From: Sesamum alatum
Lineage: Eukaryota; Streptophyta; Magnoliopsida; Lamiales; Pedaliaceae
Direction: 5' to 3'
DNA length: 64,000 nucleotides
Assembly (NCBI GenBank): GCA_034509735.1
Contig: JACGWO010000001.1
Span: forward strand, 31,747,966-31,811,965
In this document: one piece after another, positions 35,616 through 47,218 of the stretch
How positions within the stretch are numbered: the stretch's first letter is position 1
Layout of the letters: each line of letters starts with the position of its first letter
Translations under genes and position numbers: made by a program
Notes under the pieces: generated by a model
Seen by the model: the letters and a program-made list of their open reading frames with translations, nothing else
Told to the model about the DNA's origin: nothing
The model's database searches: none

Positions 35616-37481
35616 GTCGGTACACACCCGATATCCGTTGTTATGTACGATGCATAAACAACATCAGGCCATGTGCACCGAACAGCATATCCATGTTGCG
35701 TACGGTAAAGACATAGGGGATGTAAAAACCATCTAAGCTTCCTCATTAGTCAATCGTGACTAAGTTTGGGACAGCTTGGCCCTATGAATACGAATCCAAT
35801 AACTTTTATGGAGAATTGTATGAACAATACTCGTGTTTTCAGTATTTCCTAACATCTTAATTTCATTCCAAATGAATGAGAGGTTACACACTTAACACTC
35901 AGAACACAACCACACTCCCACTGACCCTAATGCTCGTTATTAACTGAGTCATACATTTTATGAATTCGTCAAAATGAATATTCCAATTATGTGAAATTTC
36001 AAACCCAGTTTGAATTACAAGACAGATATCGAGGCTCCAAGCCATTTATCCGATCCTGATGTCCAACATCGCTTCTCCATATGTCCTTTTGGTCGTGCTC
36101 CAATTGACCAATCGAACCCAGAAACCTGTACCCATCAGGTATCTAAGGTATTTTAGTTGTCCCTATGAGGACTGGAATATAGTCCGTGGGGAAATAACCT
36201 GATGTTTGCATTATTTTGCACTAGACCTACACAAACCAGATACCGAGTCTAGTCTGTCTTCCTACTAGTCCCTTGATGTATGCAAGATCATCCCACATAC
36301 TCAAGAACATTGTAGGATAAAAGCTTTCCAAACCATAACCAATATGGTAACTAGACCATGACTTTAAGAAAGTACCATGTTTCTCAACCTGACAACTTTC
36401 AAGTCCATGTCTAGATGGGCTAAGATAGCTTCAGTGAAGTACTGAGCGAACCAAGTCCAACAGGGTTTATTTTCTCCCTTATCAGAGACCATTCAACCAT
36501 GGCTGCTTCAAGAAGAATTTCATTGATTGAGAATTCCATTCTCATCCGGATATTAAAGAACTGCCACTGAATACACGTCCTCTCGATATAATTAAAAGGT
36601 AACAAATTTGATTCACCACTCCAAGTCTAGTACCCCGAACCTACCAAAGGTTCTTAGACTTGTGAATCCTCTTCTAGTCTTGTGTATTCAGTAACCTTAC
36701 GCAGATATCCTTTTTGGATCCAATCCAATAGGCTATTGGAACTCCCACTAAATACACACCCTCTCGATCTAATCAAAAGGTGACCAGTTTGGTTCACCAC
36801 TTCAAGTCTAATTTCTTGAACCTTCCAAAGCTTCTTAGACTTGTGAACCCTTTTCTGGTCCTGTGTATTCAGTAATGCATAGAAGTCTTTTTGGATTCAA
36901 TCCAATAGACTATCACAAGCCCACTTTGTCTTACAAAATGGCTCTTTAGTCTTTTCCTCCTCAGAGAAGATTTGCAAGCTAGCAGATCTAAATCATCTAT
37001 TGCTAGACTTTTTAGATTTCCAACTTCCTCATCCTTAACTAAAGGAAACTGGCCTAGCCATGGATGCCAAATCCGTAAGTTCATGATTTTATCCATTTTA
37101 GTCATAATCTAATTATGGAACAGTGTCAAGTGTTTATGTACCAAATCTAGCAGACAAGAATCTCCATTCTTTGTCAAATAAAAGCAAGTTTATTGATCAA
37201 ATTATGTTATCCAAAATTGTCCAACAATAAATGGAACACATTTTGATCATGCTAGGTTACATAATCCGCACAGACACAATCCTGACATGATCACTGCTAA
37301 GCCTAACTAGTCCCTAGTCTTTACAGCAACAACTTTGCCATTGCTAGACCTTAGGATCGTTTGTCTTAGCTTTCTATTCCTTATTATCAACTGCGAACCA
37401 TTCACAGGTTATGAACGACTGGTACCCAATACCAAAGAATAGAACAATGATCATGTTGATACTCAATTCAAATGTTCGCTT
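35616..37481 (-). pseudogene. Cop-E pol remnant (first half of split element)
   Basis: Minus-strand copia pol cut off at both ends. At the low end the RT piece with GYAVRCTWPDVVYA (about 35640-35700) runs into the Cop-D LTR, so RNase H and the 3' LTR are missing. Going up, RT blocks (35800-36300) and integrase and GAG-pre-integrase blocks (36400-37100) are readable in pieces. The protease/gag junction region ends at 37481, where Cop-F is inserted. Gag continues at 58173. A 180-bp tandem duplication lies within the integrase part. All frames are broken. Confidence 0.7.
36559..36915. repeat. 180-bp tandem duplication inside Cop-E pol
   Basis: 36559-36738 and 36739 to about 36915 are two similar copies. 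Each goes from GAACT(G/C)CCACT(G/A)AATACAC through CCTCTCGAT.TAAT.AAAAGG and GTGTATTCAGTAA to TTTTTGGAT(C/T)CAATCCAATAG. The matching Cop-D region (about 27515-27710) has one copy only. Confidence 0.75.
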
Positions 37482-38331
37482 TCTTAAAATAGGTGACCAA
37501 AAAAGCTAATAGGTTTGCCATTTTGTAACCTATTTGACAACTAGATGTAATGTAATATTATGTAATGAATAAAATAAGTATTCGTTACCTTTGGTATTCT
37601 CTTTGTTACGCTCATTTTTCATATGCTAAAATGGTATTTTACATATATCGCAATAAAGCCCACAGACCACAATTAACAACTCATGCAGTTGGACCACGCA
37701 TTGGATGGTGGTCATGAAATCAACTGATTAAGGGTTGGGTCTGAAACGTTCCATGTCGAGGACCTCGAGATAGGGCATCGAGAGTCCTATAAAGATTTGC
37801 ATCAAGAGTCGTGTTCATTGGATGAGTGCTGTGTTTCATCAGCGACAGGCGTGCGACGCCTAAAACCATCTTGATGGGTTGGTCGACTGGGGTCGAGCTA
37901 ACTGAATTGACTCGCGGGGATCATCATATGGAAAGCCTTGGAGGCTTAGTCGGTATGATTGGATTTTCCCGGTTCTGATAGTACAAGATTAGTCCTCAGA
38001 CTTGAGGAACCATGACTGTTACGTGCACAGGACGGTTGTATCTTGGATCGGGCGAGAGGTGATCATTCTGTAAGATGATCATTATAAGCCTTGTCCAGTG
38101 CAGTTAGAATGTGTAGCGAGGACGGTGGGTTCCAAGAAGAGAATCCATCCCCTGTCAGTATGTGACAGAGGTATCTCCTATGCAGTTGGAGACACGTTCA
38201 TGCTGCTTAAAAACTGTGGCTGCAATGGTTGGTCGAACAGGAAATGGTTTCCTATGTTGATGCAATGAGGCATGCGTTGTTTGGTGCCTTGATGTGGTTG
38301 ACTTGTCTCTTTTGGTAAGAGACAAATCAAC
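37482..38331 (+). mobile_element. 5' LTR of Cop-F, left piece
   Basis: It starts TCTTAAAATAGGTGACC, a mutated TGTTAGAATAGGTGACC, and matches the 3' LTR from 55951. Near 38272-38280 it jumps from GAGGCATGC to TTTGGTGCC, skipping about 640 bp present in the 3' LTR (about 56737-57383), including the shared palindrome. The piece ends in TCAAC, the target duplication of Gyp-1. Confidence 0.85.
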
Positions 38332-38975
38332 TGTAGCACCCTCTAACGGCACTACGGCTATATATTTCCTAAATATCACACTTAATGTAAACCCTGATTG
38401 TATGTATAATTAAGCACATAATCTAGTCCCTGTTGAGTATATATACACATAGTCTCCTCATCACAACAAGAGTATTTAATATCTCATCTGCAAGATCATA
38501 TATACATATATCAAGTACGACAAAAAATGGGACTATTATAATTAGTTCACATGCTATTCTCGCTTTTAATTCAAAATGAGACTTCTATTTCTATTTACAA
38601 TGAGGAGAAATCTGCATACTGGCCCGACCTGACTGAAATGCAAAACGTGGACCTAGTTGTCGTGAATAGGCACAGCAAAATCTACACCTGAAAATATTAG
38701 CAGAGGGATGAGCCTGCAACTCAATAAGTAAATAACCGGTACCACTATATACGCACCTCAATTATATCAACAAGACAAAAACAAGCAACGTATATAATAT
38801 AATCAACTTAATCAAGCACATTTCATTTTATTTCTCCACGTAGTCATCCCATAACACGATAACCAATCAAACTTGTCTTTTCCTAGTTGGCTTACCAGAA
38901 AGGTGATATAGTGTTTTTCTCCACCAACTCAACCTCACTATTCATATAGGCATGCCACACATGCTTATCAATCTC

Positions 38976-39083
38976 ATTTCGCATCAAAGCTCTTTCATTT
39001 CGCATCATAGCTCTTTTTATTTCGCATCATGGCTCTTTTCACATCGCATCATAGCTCTTTCATATCGCATTATAGCTCTTTTC
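38976..39083. repeat. Five-unit 21/22-bp tandem repeat in Gyp-1 3' LTR
   Basis: Five units of 21 or 22 bp, each close to ATTTCGCATCATAGCTCTTTC, 108 bp in all. The same five units stand at 47883-47990 in the other LTR, so the array predates insertion. Confidence 0.92.
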
Positions 39084-40115
39084 ATTTCATTTTGCCACAT
39101 AGGCTATTCAACAACATCAAGGAGTATTCATATTATAATTACATTTAATTTCCATCACTCCCTCGATTCCACATATCACCGTTCTTGTAAGCCAACTAGC
39201 CACATAAAATCTCATAGCAGCATATTTCACGTACAAGCACATAATATATCTCAATAAGTTTCCTCATTTCACTTTCACGACATAATCATTCAAATTAATC
39301 ATCAACCACTCGTACAATTCAAAATATATATTAGTGCTAGCACGAATCATCGGCTCACATAAAAGTAATATCACTAAGAAGTGAAACATATATAGATAAT
39401 ACTAATTATTTACGTACACACTAATAGAAATAAAGAACATATATATAAGTAGCACTAATTATTTACTTACCTCGACTTACAATGATCTACTTGTACGTAG
39501 GCAGTTGCTCAATCATTCACCTTATCCCCCTTATCCTATAATAAGTTATAATGCATATAATCAACACATCAAAAGTATCGTAATTTCTAAATAAAATATT
39601 AAATAGTAATTATATATATTTTTCACCAATATCTCAATATTTCATTAAACCCCTCATCTTATTATATCTACCATTCTCAATAACCATTTTGGATTTAATT
39701 ATCACCAAAACATACTCATTTTTACTAAATATAACATTTTCATATATAATTCTATAATATTTCTCAAAGAAAATTTCCAACCCAATTAAACTAAGCCAAT
39801 CAATTGTAGAAATTATTAAATCTAGTAAATTAAGCAGTTTAAGCTATTAATTATAAAACCCCTAATTCAATTGAGACATTTAACCAGGCACTAATTATAA
39901 ATACTCAAATTCATAAAATTCTCCGGTTAAACACTAAATCGAATAGTATAAAACTACATTTAATAAATGCACTTATTAAATAATATCATTATATTAATTA
40001 AAAACTAATTAAAATAAAATAATTACTTACCTGTTTTTCGCCGATTTTGGTTTTGTGTGTGTGTGTTTGTGAATTGTGTGTGGTTAATGTTTTTTTTTTT
40101 TATAAAAAGTAAACT

Positions 40116-40137
40116 GATGGGTGCGTCAGCACCCATC
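40116..40137. other. Perfect hairpin in Gyp-1 3' LTR
   Basis: GATGGGTGC, loop GTCA, GCACCCATC: a 9-bp perfect stem. It is flanked by T-rich and A-rich runs, about 250 bp from the LTR edge on the side of the Gyp-1 transcript's 5' end. The other LTR has the same hairpin at 49023-49044. Confidence 0.85.
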
Positions 40138-40383
40138 TTTATCCAACCCTTTTTTTTTATTTTTTTTAATTTTAATAAACTTTTTCAAAATACCCATTAC
40201 GTCCTTTCTAATTTCTTAATTAATATAATTTGCTCCTAAATATTATATAAAGCTCCAATTCACTCTGTTGAAGTCTTAATATGATCACAGTTTAATCTAT
40301 AATATATCTACTAATTAACTAAATTTTCTTAAATAATTACCAATTAACCCCATAATTATGAATAAAAATTTGTGGGCGTCACA

Positions 40384-40396
40384 ATTCTCCCCTCCT
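40384..40396 (-). other. Polypurine tract, Gyp-1
   Basis: Minus strand AGGAGGGGAGAAT directly before the 3' LTR (TGTGACGCCC). Confidence 0.85.
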
Positions 40397-42208
40397 AATA
40401 AAAATTTCGTCCCGAAATTTAATTAACGTACCGGCTCAGGGAACAAATATGGATACTTCTCTCTCATACTCTCCTCAACCTCCCAAGTGGCTTCTCTTGG
40501 AGAGTGATGACTCTATTTTACCTTTACCATAGGTATTTCTTTATTCTTCAACTTCTTTATACTCCGATCCAGAATTTCTATTGGATCTTCTATGTACGTT
40601 AATCCCTCTGATATTTCTATCTCTGGTTCACGCAAAATGTGACTAGGATCAGATCGATATCGACGTAACATGGACACATGGAACACATCATGTATCTGAC
40701 ATAACTCTGCTGGTAATGCTAATCGATAAAGCTAGTGGTCCAACTCTCTCGATAATTTCATACGGCCCAATATATCTCAGACTTAACTTTCCTTGCTTAC
40801 CGAATCTTAAGGTTCCCCTCCATGGTGATACCTTCAGAAAAACTTTCTCTCCCACCTCATATTCCATCTCCCGGCGATGTATGTCGACATAACTCTTCTG
40901 CCGATCTTGAGCTGCCTTCAAACACTTTTTGACTATTTGTACCTTATCCACCGTTTTTTGGACTAATTCGGGCCCCTCAAGTTGTCTTAATCCCTCAACG
41001 TCCCAACAGATTAGACTCCGGCATTTTCTTCCATACAAAGCTTCATATGGAGCCATACCAATACTAGAATGAAAACTGTTATTATATGCAAATTCCATAA
41101 ATGGTAAATGATCATCCCAGTGTCCTCTGAACTCAATCACGCAGGCTCTCATCATGTCCTCTAACGTCTGAATGGTTCTTTCTAATTGTCCATCTGTCTG
41201 AGGATGAAATGCCGTACTGAAATGCAAGCTTGTACCTAATGCCCTTTGCAAGCTTCCCCAAAAATGAGACGTAAACCGAGGATCTCTGTCGGAGACTATA
41301 GAAGTAGGAACCCCATGTAATCTCACAATTTCTGAAACGTACAACTCAGCCAACTTATCCAAAGAATCATTTTGTCTTACTGGAAAAAAGTGAGCCGATT
41401 TAGTCAATCTATCCACAATCACCCAAATAGCATCATGTCTCCTGAACGTACGTGGTAGTCCAATGATAAAATCCATAGTAATCTTTTTCCATTTCCATTC
41501 AGGTATAGATAAAGGATGAAGCTTACCAGCTGGTGCTTGGTGTTCTGCTTTAACTTGCTGACAAGTTAAACATCTAGCCACAAACTCTGCAACATCTTTC
41601 TTCATGGTTGGCCACCAATAATAGGGTCTCAGGTCTCGATACATCTTGGTACTGCCAGGACGCATCGCATACGGTGCATAGTAAGCCTCGTGCATAATCT
41701 CCATTCTCAATTCCTCTACATTCGGCACACACATACGCTTCCCATTTAACAACATACCATCTTCCTGTATTACATATTGATCGTTCTTTCCTTCTTGTGC
41801 CTTGGCTTTCATTTTCTGCAAGTACGGATCACTATTCTGGGCATTCTTAATTTTGTCCCTAAGGGAGGGCTTCACTTGAAGAGTGGCAAGTAAAAGATCA
41901 TCACCAACGCTAAAACTCACATTCATTGCTCTAAGGGCAGCTAAATACTCCACATTATAGCAAATCATACCTGCTAATTGGTCCACCGTCTTTCTACTCA
42001 ACGCATCTGCAACTACATTTGCTTTTCCGGGGTGATAATCAATAGTACAATCGTAGTCCTTCAACAGCTCGATCCACCTTCTTTGCCTCAAATTCAACTC
42101 TTTCTGCATTGGAATATATTTTAAACTTTTATGATCTGTAAATATTTGAAACGTTTCTCCATACAGATAATGCCTCCAGATTTTCAATGCATGTATAATC
42201 GCTGCCAA
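40397..42208 (-). pseudogene. Gyp-1 RNase H end, integrase and chromodomain-like tail
   Basis: A 506-codon frame (40688-42208) opens in RNase H ([25 protein letters not shown]). It continues with an integrase that has [35 protein letters not shown] and [13 protein letters not shown], so the three acidic catalytic residues are present. The zinc-binding start reads [13 protein letters not shown] where relatives have EAH...HPG, so both His are replaced. After a frame change near 40735 the tail reads [20 protein letters not shown], then EIPMVKVK, a stop, and REATWEVEESMREKYPYLF. That is the chromodomain-like end typical of plant chromoviruses, thought to steer insertion to particular chromatin. 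Confidence 0.88.
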
Positions 42209-42332
42209 TTCCAGATCATGGGACGGATAGTTTCAATTCATGCGGCCTCAACTGCCTCGAAGCATAAGCTATAACCCTTCCATGTTGCATCAAAACACAT
42301 CCGAGTCCTTGCCGTGAAGCATCAGTATATAC
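42209..42332 (-). pseudogene. Gyp-1 RNase H fragment beside the solo LTR
   Basis: On the minus strand this reads [28 protein letters not shown]. It continues GNGGYVVY at 44327 once the solo LTR is removed; a frame change near 42235 separates it from the next ORF. It ends at the TATAC target duplication, 42328-42332. Confidence 0.85.
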
Positions 42333-44326
42333 TGAAAGTAATCGGTGGATCGTCCCGGGAATTGCGCGAATGCGGAAGCGCGATAAAATTAAACATACGA
42401 AAATAAAGCATGCTTTTAATTTAAAAGAACATGCTCAAGGGGTGTACCCTTGAGGTTCCCGGGCGTTTGGTGTATCTTATGATTATATAGCATGTAAAGG
42501 AATCATGGAGGCCATAGAGTTGAAAAATAAAGAGGGACGAAAAAATAAAACGAGACCTACCCGTTGTCGTTTTCTTCTTCAACGGCTACACGCGTTGTTC
42601 CCCATTTTGCACCGAGATCTCGTTCTTGAGACCCTCCAAATCGTGACACACGATCCACCCACGTATCTTGCACGTCGTGCTAGCAACGAACAAGTATTTT
42701 TGGAGAGGATAGATCAATCACACGTTATGAATTAACGGGACTAATCTTCCTTAGTTCTAATGTTCCAAGAACAAAAGAACAAGAAACAATTTTCTTGTAG
42801 AGAGAGAGGGGGCGGACGAGAGGTGAGGAGGGGAGAGACGAGTGTGTGTTGTGTGTGTGATTTCAAGAATCATCATCCTTCAAAAGGTTGGAAGCTAGAG
42901 GTATTTATAGAGGAGGAGTTTAATCCTCTTAAAACTCCTACTCTAAGAACTCTAATTTGACTAGGATTTTGACCTAGTCAAAGTCCTAGTCAAACTAGTG
43001 TTTGACCTAGTCAAACAAATCCTAGCCTTCCATCTCCCCTTTCCATCTCAATCGTTGATCTTAATTTAATGGAATATTTAAATCCCATAAAATATTCCAA
43101 AAGGCTAAAAGAATAAATATAATATAATAAATAAATAAATATTAATATTTATTCTAAGCCCATTAAATCAACCCTTTAATAAATCCTATTTATTAATTTA
43201 ATTCCCTTTATCAAATAGAAGGAATTAATTTCTCCAAGAAAATATAGGACCCGATTAAATCTAATTTAATCATTCCTTTACTCCAATATTTAATTCCAAC
43301 TTAAATACTAAGTGTGTGTGGATAGTGTGTGACTCTTTAGGTTCACCATTCAGCTAGACTTGGTCGGATTCCTAGAATCCGCCCGTTACCATGGGTGGCC
43401 ATCTACCAACGGTCCATGGCACTAGAGACTAGGTGAAATAATTGGGGATGAACATTTAGGTTCTAACAGTACACTTGTCCTTCTGTCTTCGGTCTCATCA
43501 CTTAGAGTCCAGGGCACGGAAAAGGCAGGTACCCATTTTGGACCTAAGTGTCGGTCTGTCCTTACTAAACACCGCAAGGGAAACCTTTCCCTTCTGTTCA
43601 GTTACTGTGGCCACAGATTTCAGGGACAAGACACAGAACATACATGAGACTCAACTGTCAATACCTTTTGACAGGAGACAGATCCTTTCTTGGAAACTAC
43701 TGTCACTCTGTACACCCGAGCTGCACTAGACATGGCTTATGACTACTCAAGAGTATTTTGGCAATCTCTCACCATATCTAAGATACAGACCTGATGCACA
43801 GGTAAACTCAGCAGTTCCTCAAGTCAAAGGACTTGGCCTGTACCGTTGGAATCGGGAATACACGTCATACCTTGCTGACCATACTCAAGGTCCTCCGTAA
43901 GACGGTTCCCGCGAGTCACCTCAGTCAGCTGCTTCCTAGCATGCTGATCCACTAACACTGCTTAGACGACCTTCGTCACCCGTCGATGAAATACGACAGC
44001 AGATGCTTAGTGCAAGTCCCAAAGGGAATCCCGATACCCATTTTCGGGATTCCTTGACTTGGAGATTTCCGAACTGATTCGGTAAGACTGATTTCATGGA
44101 CCTACCTCCAAGCGTAGTCCCAGTCCCCGAAATCGTTTCTCAGTCCGTGGGCTTTGTTTGCGTAGTGAACAGAAATGTAAATGCAGATAAGTGAACGTAA
44201 ACAAAGTATTGCCATATGAATTTTCACTTCTTTATTCATAAATGTTTTTATCAAATACCAAAAATTATCTAGACATAGGTTACATATTCCTGCCAAAATT
44301 GGCTTACATGGTCACCTATTCTAACA
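42333..44326 (-). mobile_element. Solo copia LTR (type I), TSD TATAC
   Basis: A 1994-bp LTR from TGAAAGTAATCGGTGG to CCTATTCTAACA, with TATAC at 42328-42332 and 44327-44331. It splits Gyp-1 RNase H codon-continuously, which proves insertion after Gyp-1. It resembles the Cop-G LTR and the solo LTRs at 9045 and 30227. The palindrome is at about 43389-43419. Confidence 0.95.
42901..42910 (-). promoter_or_regulatory. TATA box of type I LTR
   Basis: Minus strand CTATAAATAC, between AAACTCCTCCT and CTCTAGCTTCC. It is about 570 bp from the LTR 3' end, with GA/GT-rich sequence downstream (42800-42860). Confidence 0.65.
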
Positions 44327-45256
44327 TATACCACATATCCTCCATTCCCAGATGGCAATGCAAGAATAGGTGCTGAGGTAAGTCTTTTCTTCAACTCTTC
44401 AAAACTCTTATCACACATGTCATTCCAATTGAATGGTGCATTCTTCTTTAACAGATTCGTCAAGGGTCTCGCAATCACAGAGAAATCTTTCACAAATCTT
44501 CTATAATACCCAGCCAATCCTAGAAAACTGCGAACTTCTAATGCATTTTTAGGTGGCTCCCACTCCAAAGTAACCTTAACTTTTGTCGGATCAGGTTGTA
44601 CCCCTTGCTTCGAAACAACATGCCCTAAGAAAGCAATCTCCTTCATCCAAAATTCACATTTGCTAAATTTAGCATACAGTTGTTTTTCTCTCAAAATTTG
44701 TAAAACTGTCCATAGATGTTGTTCATGTTCTCCGTGACTACTAGAGTATATCTGAATATCATCAATAAACACAATCACAAATTGATCAAGGAATGGCTGT
44801 AAGGTTTTGTTCATCAACGACATGAAAGCGGCAGGGGCATTTGTTAACCCAAATGGCATAACAACAAATTCATAATGGCCATACCTGGTTCGAAAAGCTG
44901 TCTTTGGAATAGATCCTTCTTCAATCCGCAATTGCCAATAACCTGATCTCAAATCAATTTTAGAAAACACTGTTGCACCCTTCAGTTGGTCAAGTAGATC
45001 ATCTATCCGTGGCAGAGGATACTTGTTCTTAATTGTAATCCGATTCAACTGTCTATAATCAACACATAATCTCATACTCCCATCCATCTTCTTTACGAAT
45101 AATACTGGTGCTCCCCAAGGCGAAATACTTGGTCGTATAAAACCCCTTATCGAGTAATTCTTCTAATTGCTTCGTTAATTCTTTCAGTTCAAGTGGAGCC
45201 ATTCTATATGGTGCAATCGAAATAGGTGCTGCCCCAGGAATAGTTTCTATTTTCAA
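44327..45256 (-). pseudogene. Gyp-1 reverse transcriptase
   Basis: RT in two frames. The first (45059-45256) holds PGAAPISIAPYRMAPLELKE and LEELLDKGF. The second (44269-45087) holds [61 protein letters not shown], the catalytic [29 protein letters not shown] and [17 protein letters not shown] frame change near 45075-45135 separates them, where the expected [16 protein letters not shown] stretch is out of frame. The catalytic Asp pair is intact. The last codons of the open frame beyond GGYVVY belong to the inserted LTR, not to Gyp-1. Confidence 0.92.
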
Positions 45257-45865
45257 AATCTACTTCTCGATGAGGTGGTAACCCAGGTAATTCTTCTGGA
45301 AAAACATCAGGAAATTCCCTAACTACTGGAATATCTGACACACCCAGACTGACCTTCGTAGTATCACGTACACTAGCTAGATATGCTTCACACCCTTCTT
45401 TAATTAAATTCAAAGCAGTCATAGCAGAAATTAAACAGTTAGGTATAACTTTTCTTTCTCCCACTATAACCGTCTTCATCTGCCCATTGATTTCTACAAC
45501 CACCTCTTTTGTTTGACAATCCACCAAAGCATGATTACTAGATAACCATCCATTCCCAGAATAACGTCAAACTCCCTAAGGTTTATTACAACCAAATCTG
45601 CATATAGTGTGATACTATCCACTACTATTGGACATGATCTCACTACTGTGTTAACAAGTATAACCCCACCAGCAGGCATAGATACGCATAAGTCATGCCC
45701 TAATAGTTGAATACTAGCATGCACACGTGATGCCAAATCATGTGATATAAATGAACAAGTAGATCCTGGATCAATTAACACATGCGCACCAGAATTGCAA
45801 ATAGAAAAGGAACCAGTAATAACCTCAGGTGCAGTAGGAGCTTGTTCCCTGGTGATGGCATACAC
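45257..45865 (-). pseudogene. Gyp-1 aspartic protease
   Basis: The protease would cut the polyprotein. 45494-45865 holds VLIDPGSTCSFISHDLASRV (active-site region) and FDVILGMD. A one-base loss near 45540 turns the expected MDW(L)SSN into MDGYLV and ends that frame. The protein continues in another frame (45204-45527) with VDCQTKEVVVEING and DVFPEELPGLPPHREVDF, the usual lead into RT. A further shift near 45256 leads into the RT frame. Gag and protease share one reading frame, so this was a single Gag-Pol ORF. Confidence 0.88.
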
Positions 45866-47107
45866 CCTTGCTTGTGGCTGAGATTGACTACTCTGTTCAG
45901 TCGATGTTGTAGAAACAGTCCCGCTACCTCGACCACCTCTTCCTCAACCCCTACTTATACTAGCCCGTTGCACATTTTCCCCCACACTACTTGGTCCTGA
46001 AATCTGGGATCCACTGGCGTCAACTCTCCACGTAGGAAAATCTCTGACAATATGCCCCGGTTGGTGACAACGATAGCACACGATTGGATGGACTCCCCAA
46101 CATTCACCGGTATGTTTCCTACCGCAATTCGTACACGAGGGAATAGACCTTCCACTAAACGATCTGGTTGGACCCTGTCTTCCCCCAAATCCGACTAAGG
46201 TAGACCCGCCTCCACTTGACGACACTGATGGAGACCTATTAGTTTGACTCATTCCTCGGCCTCTGTACCCACCTCTCTGAAAACCAGAACTCTTAAAAGA
46301 AACTGCACCGCTTGGTCCACCTGTAAAGTTAGGATTACCTGTCCACTTCTTTCGTTTAGCTTCAGCAGAGTTCCTTTTTATGGATGTCTCTTCAGCTCTC
46401 AATGCTGCTTCCAAAAGTGCACTGTAACTCGGAGGTTTGATTGCTATCTTCTCTCGTATCTCAAGTCTCAGGCCTCTTTCAAATCTGTCTCTCCTCAATT
46501 CATCAGTACTTACCTCTTCTGGAGCATACTTGGATAGCCTCACAAATTGTAGCTCGTATTCGGCAACAGACAAATCATTCTGCTTTAATTCTAGAAATTT
46601 AACTTTCTTACGGTTTCTGTAGACCGGTGGAGTGTATTTCTCAGCAAATTCCCTCAAGAAATCATTCCATATTAAAGTGATTGGTCGATTCCTACTCCCT
46701 GGAACAGTTTCCCACCAATCCAATGCATCTTTCTCCAATAAAGACACCGCATACCTCAATTTTTGTTCAGAAGTGCATTCAATTCGATCTAGAACTCTTT
46801 CCGTATTTCTCAACCACTCTTCTGCTTCAGCAAGATCAGTTGTACCAGCAAATACCTTCGCACCCTGCCTTCTAACTATCTCATAGTTTTTATCAATAAC
46901 TACCTCTTGTGGTTGGGGTTGGGGTTGTGGTTGTGGAGTCATCCTCTGCATAAACGCTAGGAATTGTTGCATAAAAGGATTCACTTCTGGTTGGGGAACA
47001 TTTCTATTCGGGGCTTCTAACCCCTGATGTTCAGATGCATGATCATGACCCTTTACAAACTCTAATGACTCAGTTGGGCCAGCAGCGTTCTCACCTGACG
47101 CTTCCAT
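45866..47107 (-). pseudogene. Gyp-1 gag
   Basis: Starts at ATG 47107 (MEASGENAAGPTESLEF), 111 bases after the LTR boundary, and is open for 387 codons. It has a PQ-rich stretch, then the Retrotrans_gag core (FAGTTDLAEAEEWL, LRYAVSLLEKDALDWWE, FLREFAEKYTPPVYR, FLELKQNDLSVAEYE, RFERGLRLEIREKI). A basic Gly/Ser-rich tail follows, then the zinc knuckle CYRCHQPGHIVRDFP, in which the fourth ligand (normally Cys) is Phe. A TGA at 45944-45946 interrupts the RG-rich linker. The frame is otherwise intact into the protease. Confidence 0.92.
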
Positions 47108-47201
47108 CCTATATGAAATGCATATGTATAATTAGACTCATAATATATATCTTAAGTATAATACCACATATTATCAAATAACCCCAGAGAATCTAATCCC
47201 T

Positions 47202-47213
47202 GCTCTGATACCA
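47202..47213 (-). other. Primer-binding site (initiator Met tRNA), Gyp-1
   Basis: GCTCTGATACCA (reverse complement TGGTATCAGAGC), five bases from the LTR start at 47219. Confidence 0.92.
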
Positions 47214-47218
47214 CCAAA

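Larger units (their letters stand above)
38332..40383 (-). mobile_element. 3' LTR of Gyp-1
   Basis: 2052 bp, TGTAGCACCCTC to GGGCGTCACA on the plus strand. It is visually very close to the other LTR at 47219-49281. The clearest differences are about 25 extra bases in the 5' LTR (around 47829-47854) and short A/T indels, which points to a fairly recent insertion. It contains a five-unit tandem repeat and a strong hairpin. Confidence 0.92.

Noticed and set aside
38976..39083. Possible CRISPR-like array (five regular repeats)
   Set aside because: Units are directly tandem with no spacers and lie in a gypsy LTR of a plant genome.
38952..39257. 101-codon Ser/His-rich frame on the plus strand
   Set aside because: It comes from the LTR tandem repeat of Gyp-1, antisense to the element's genes.
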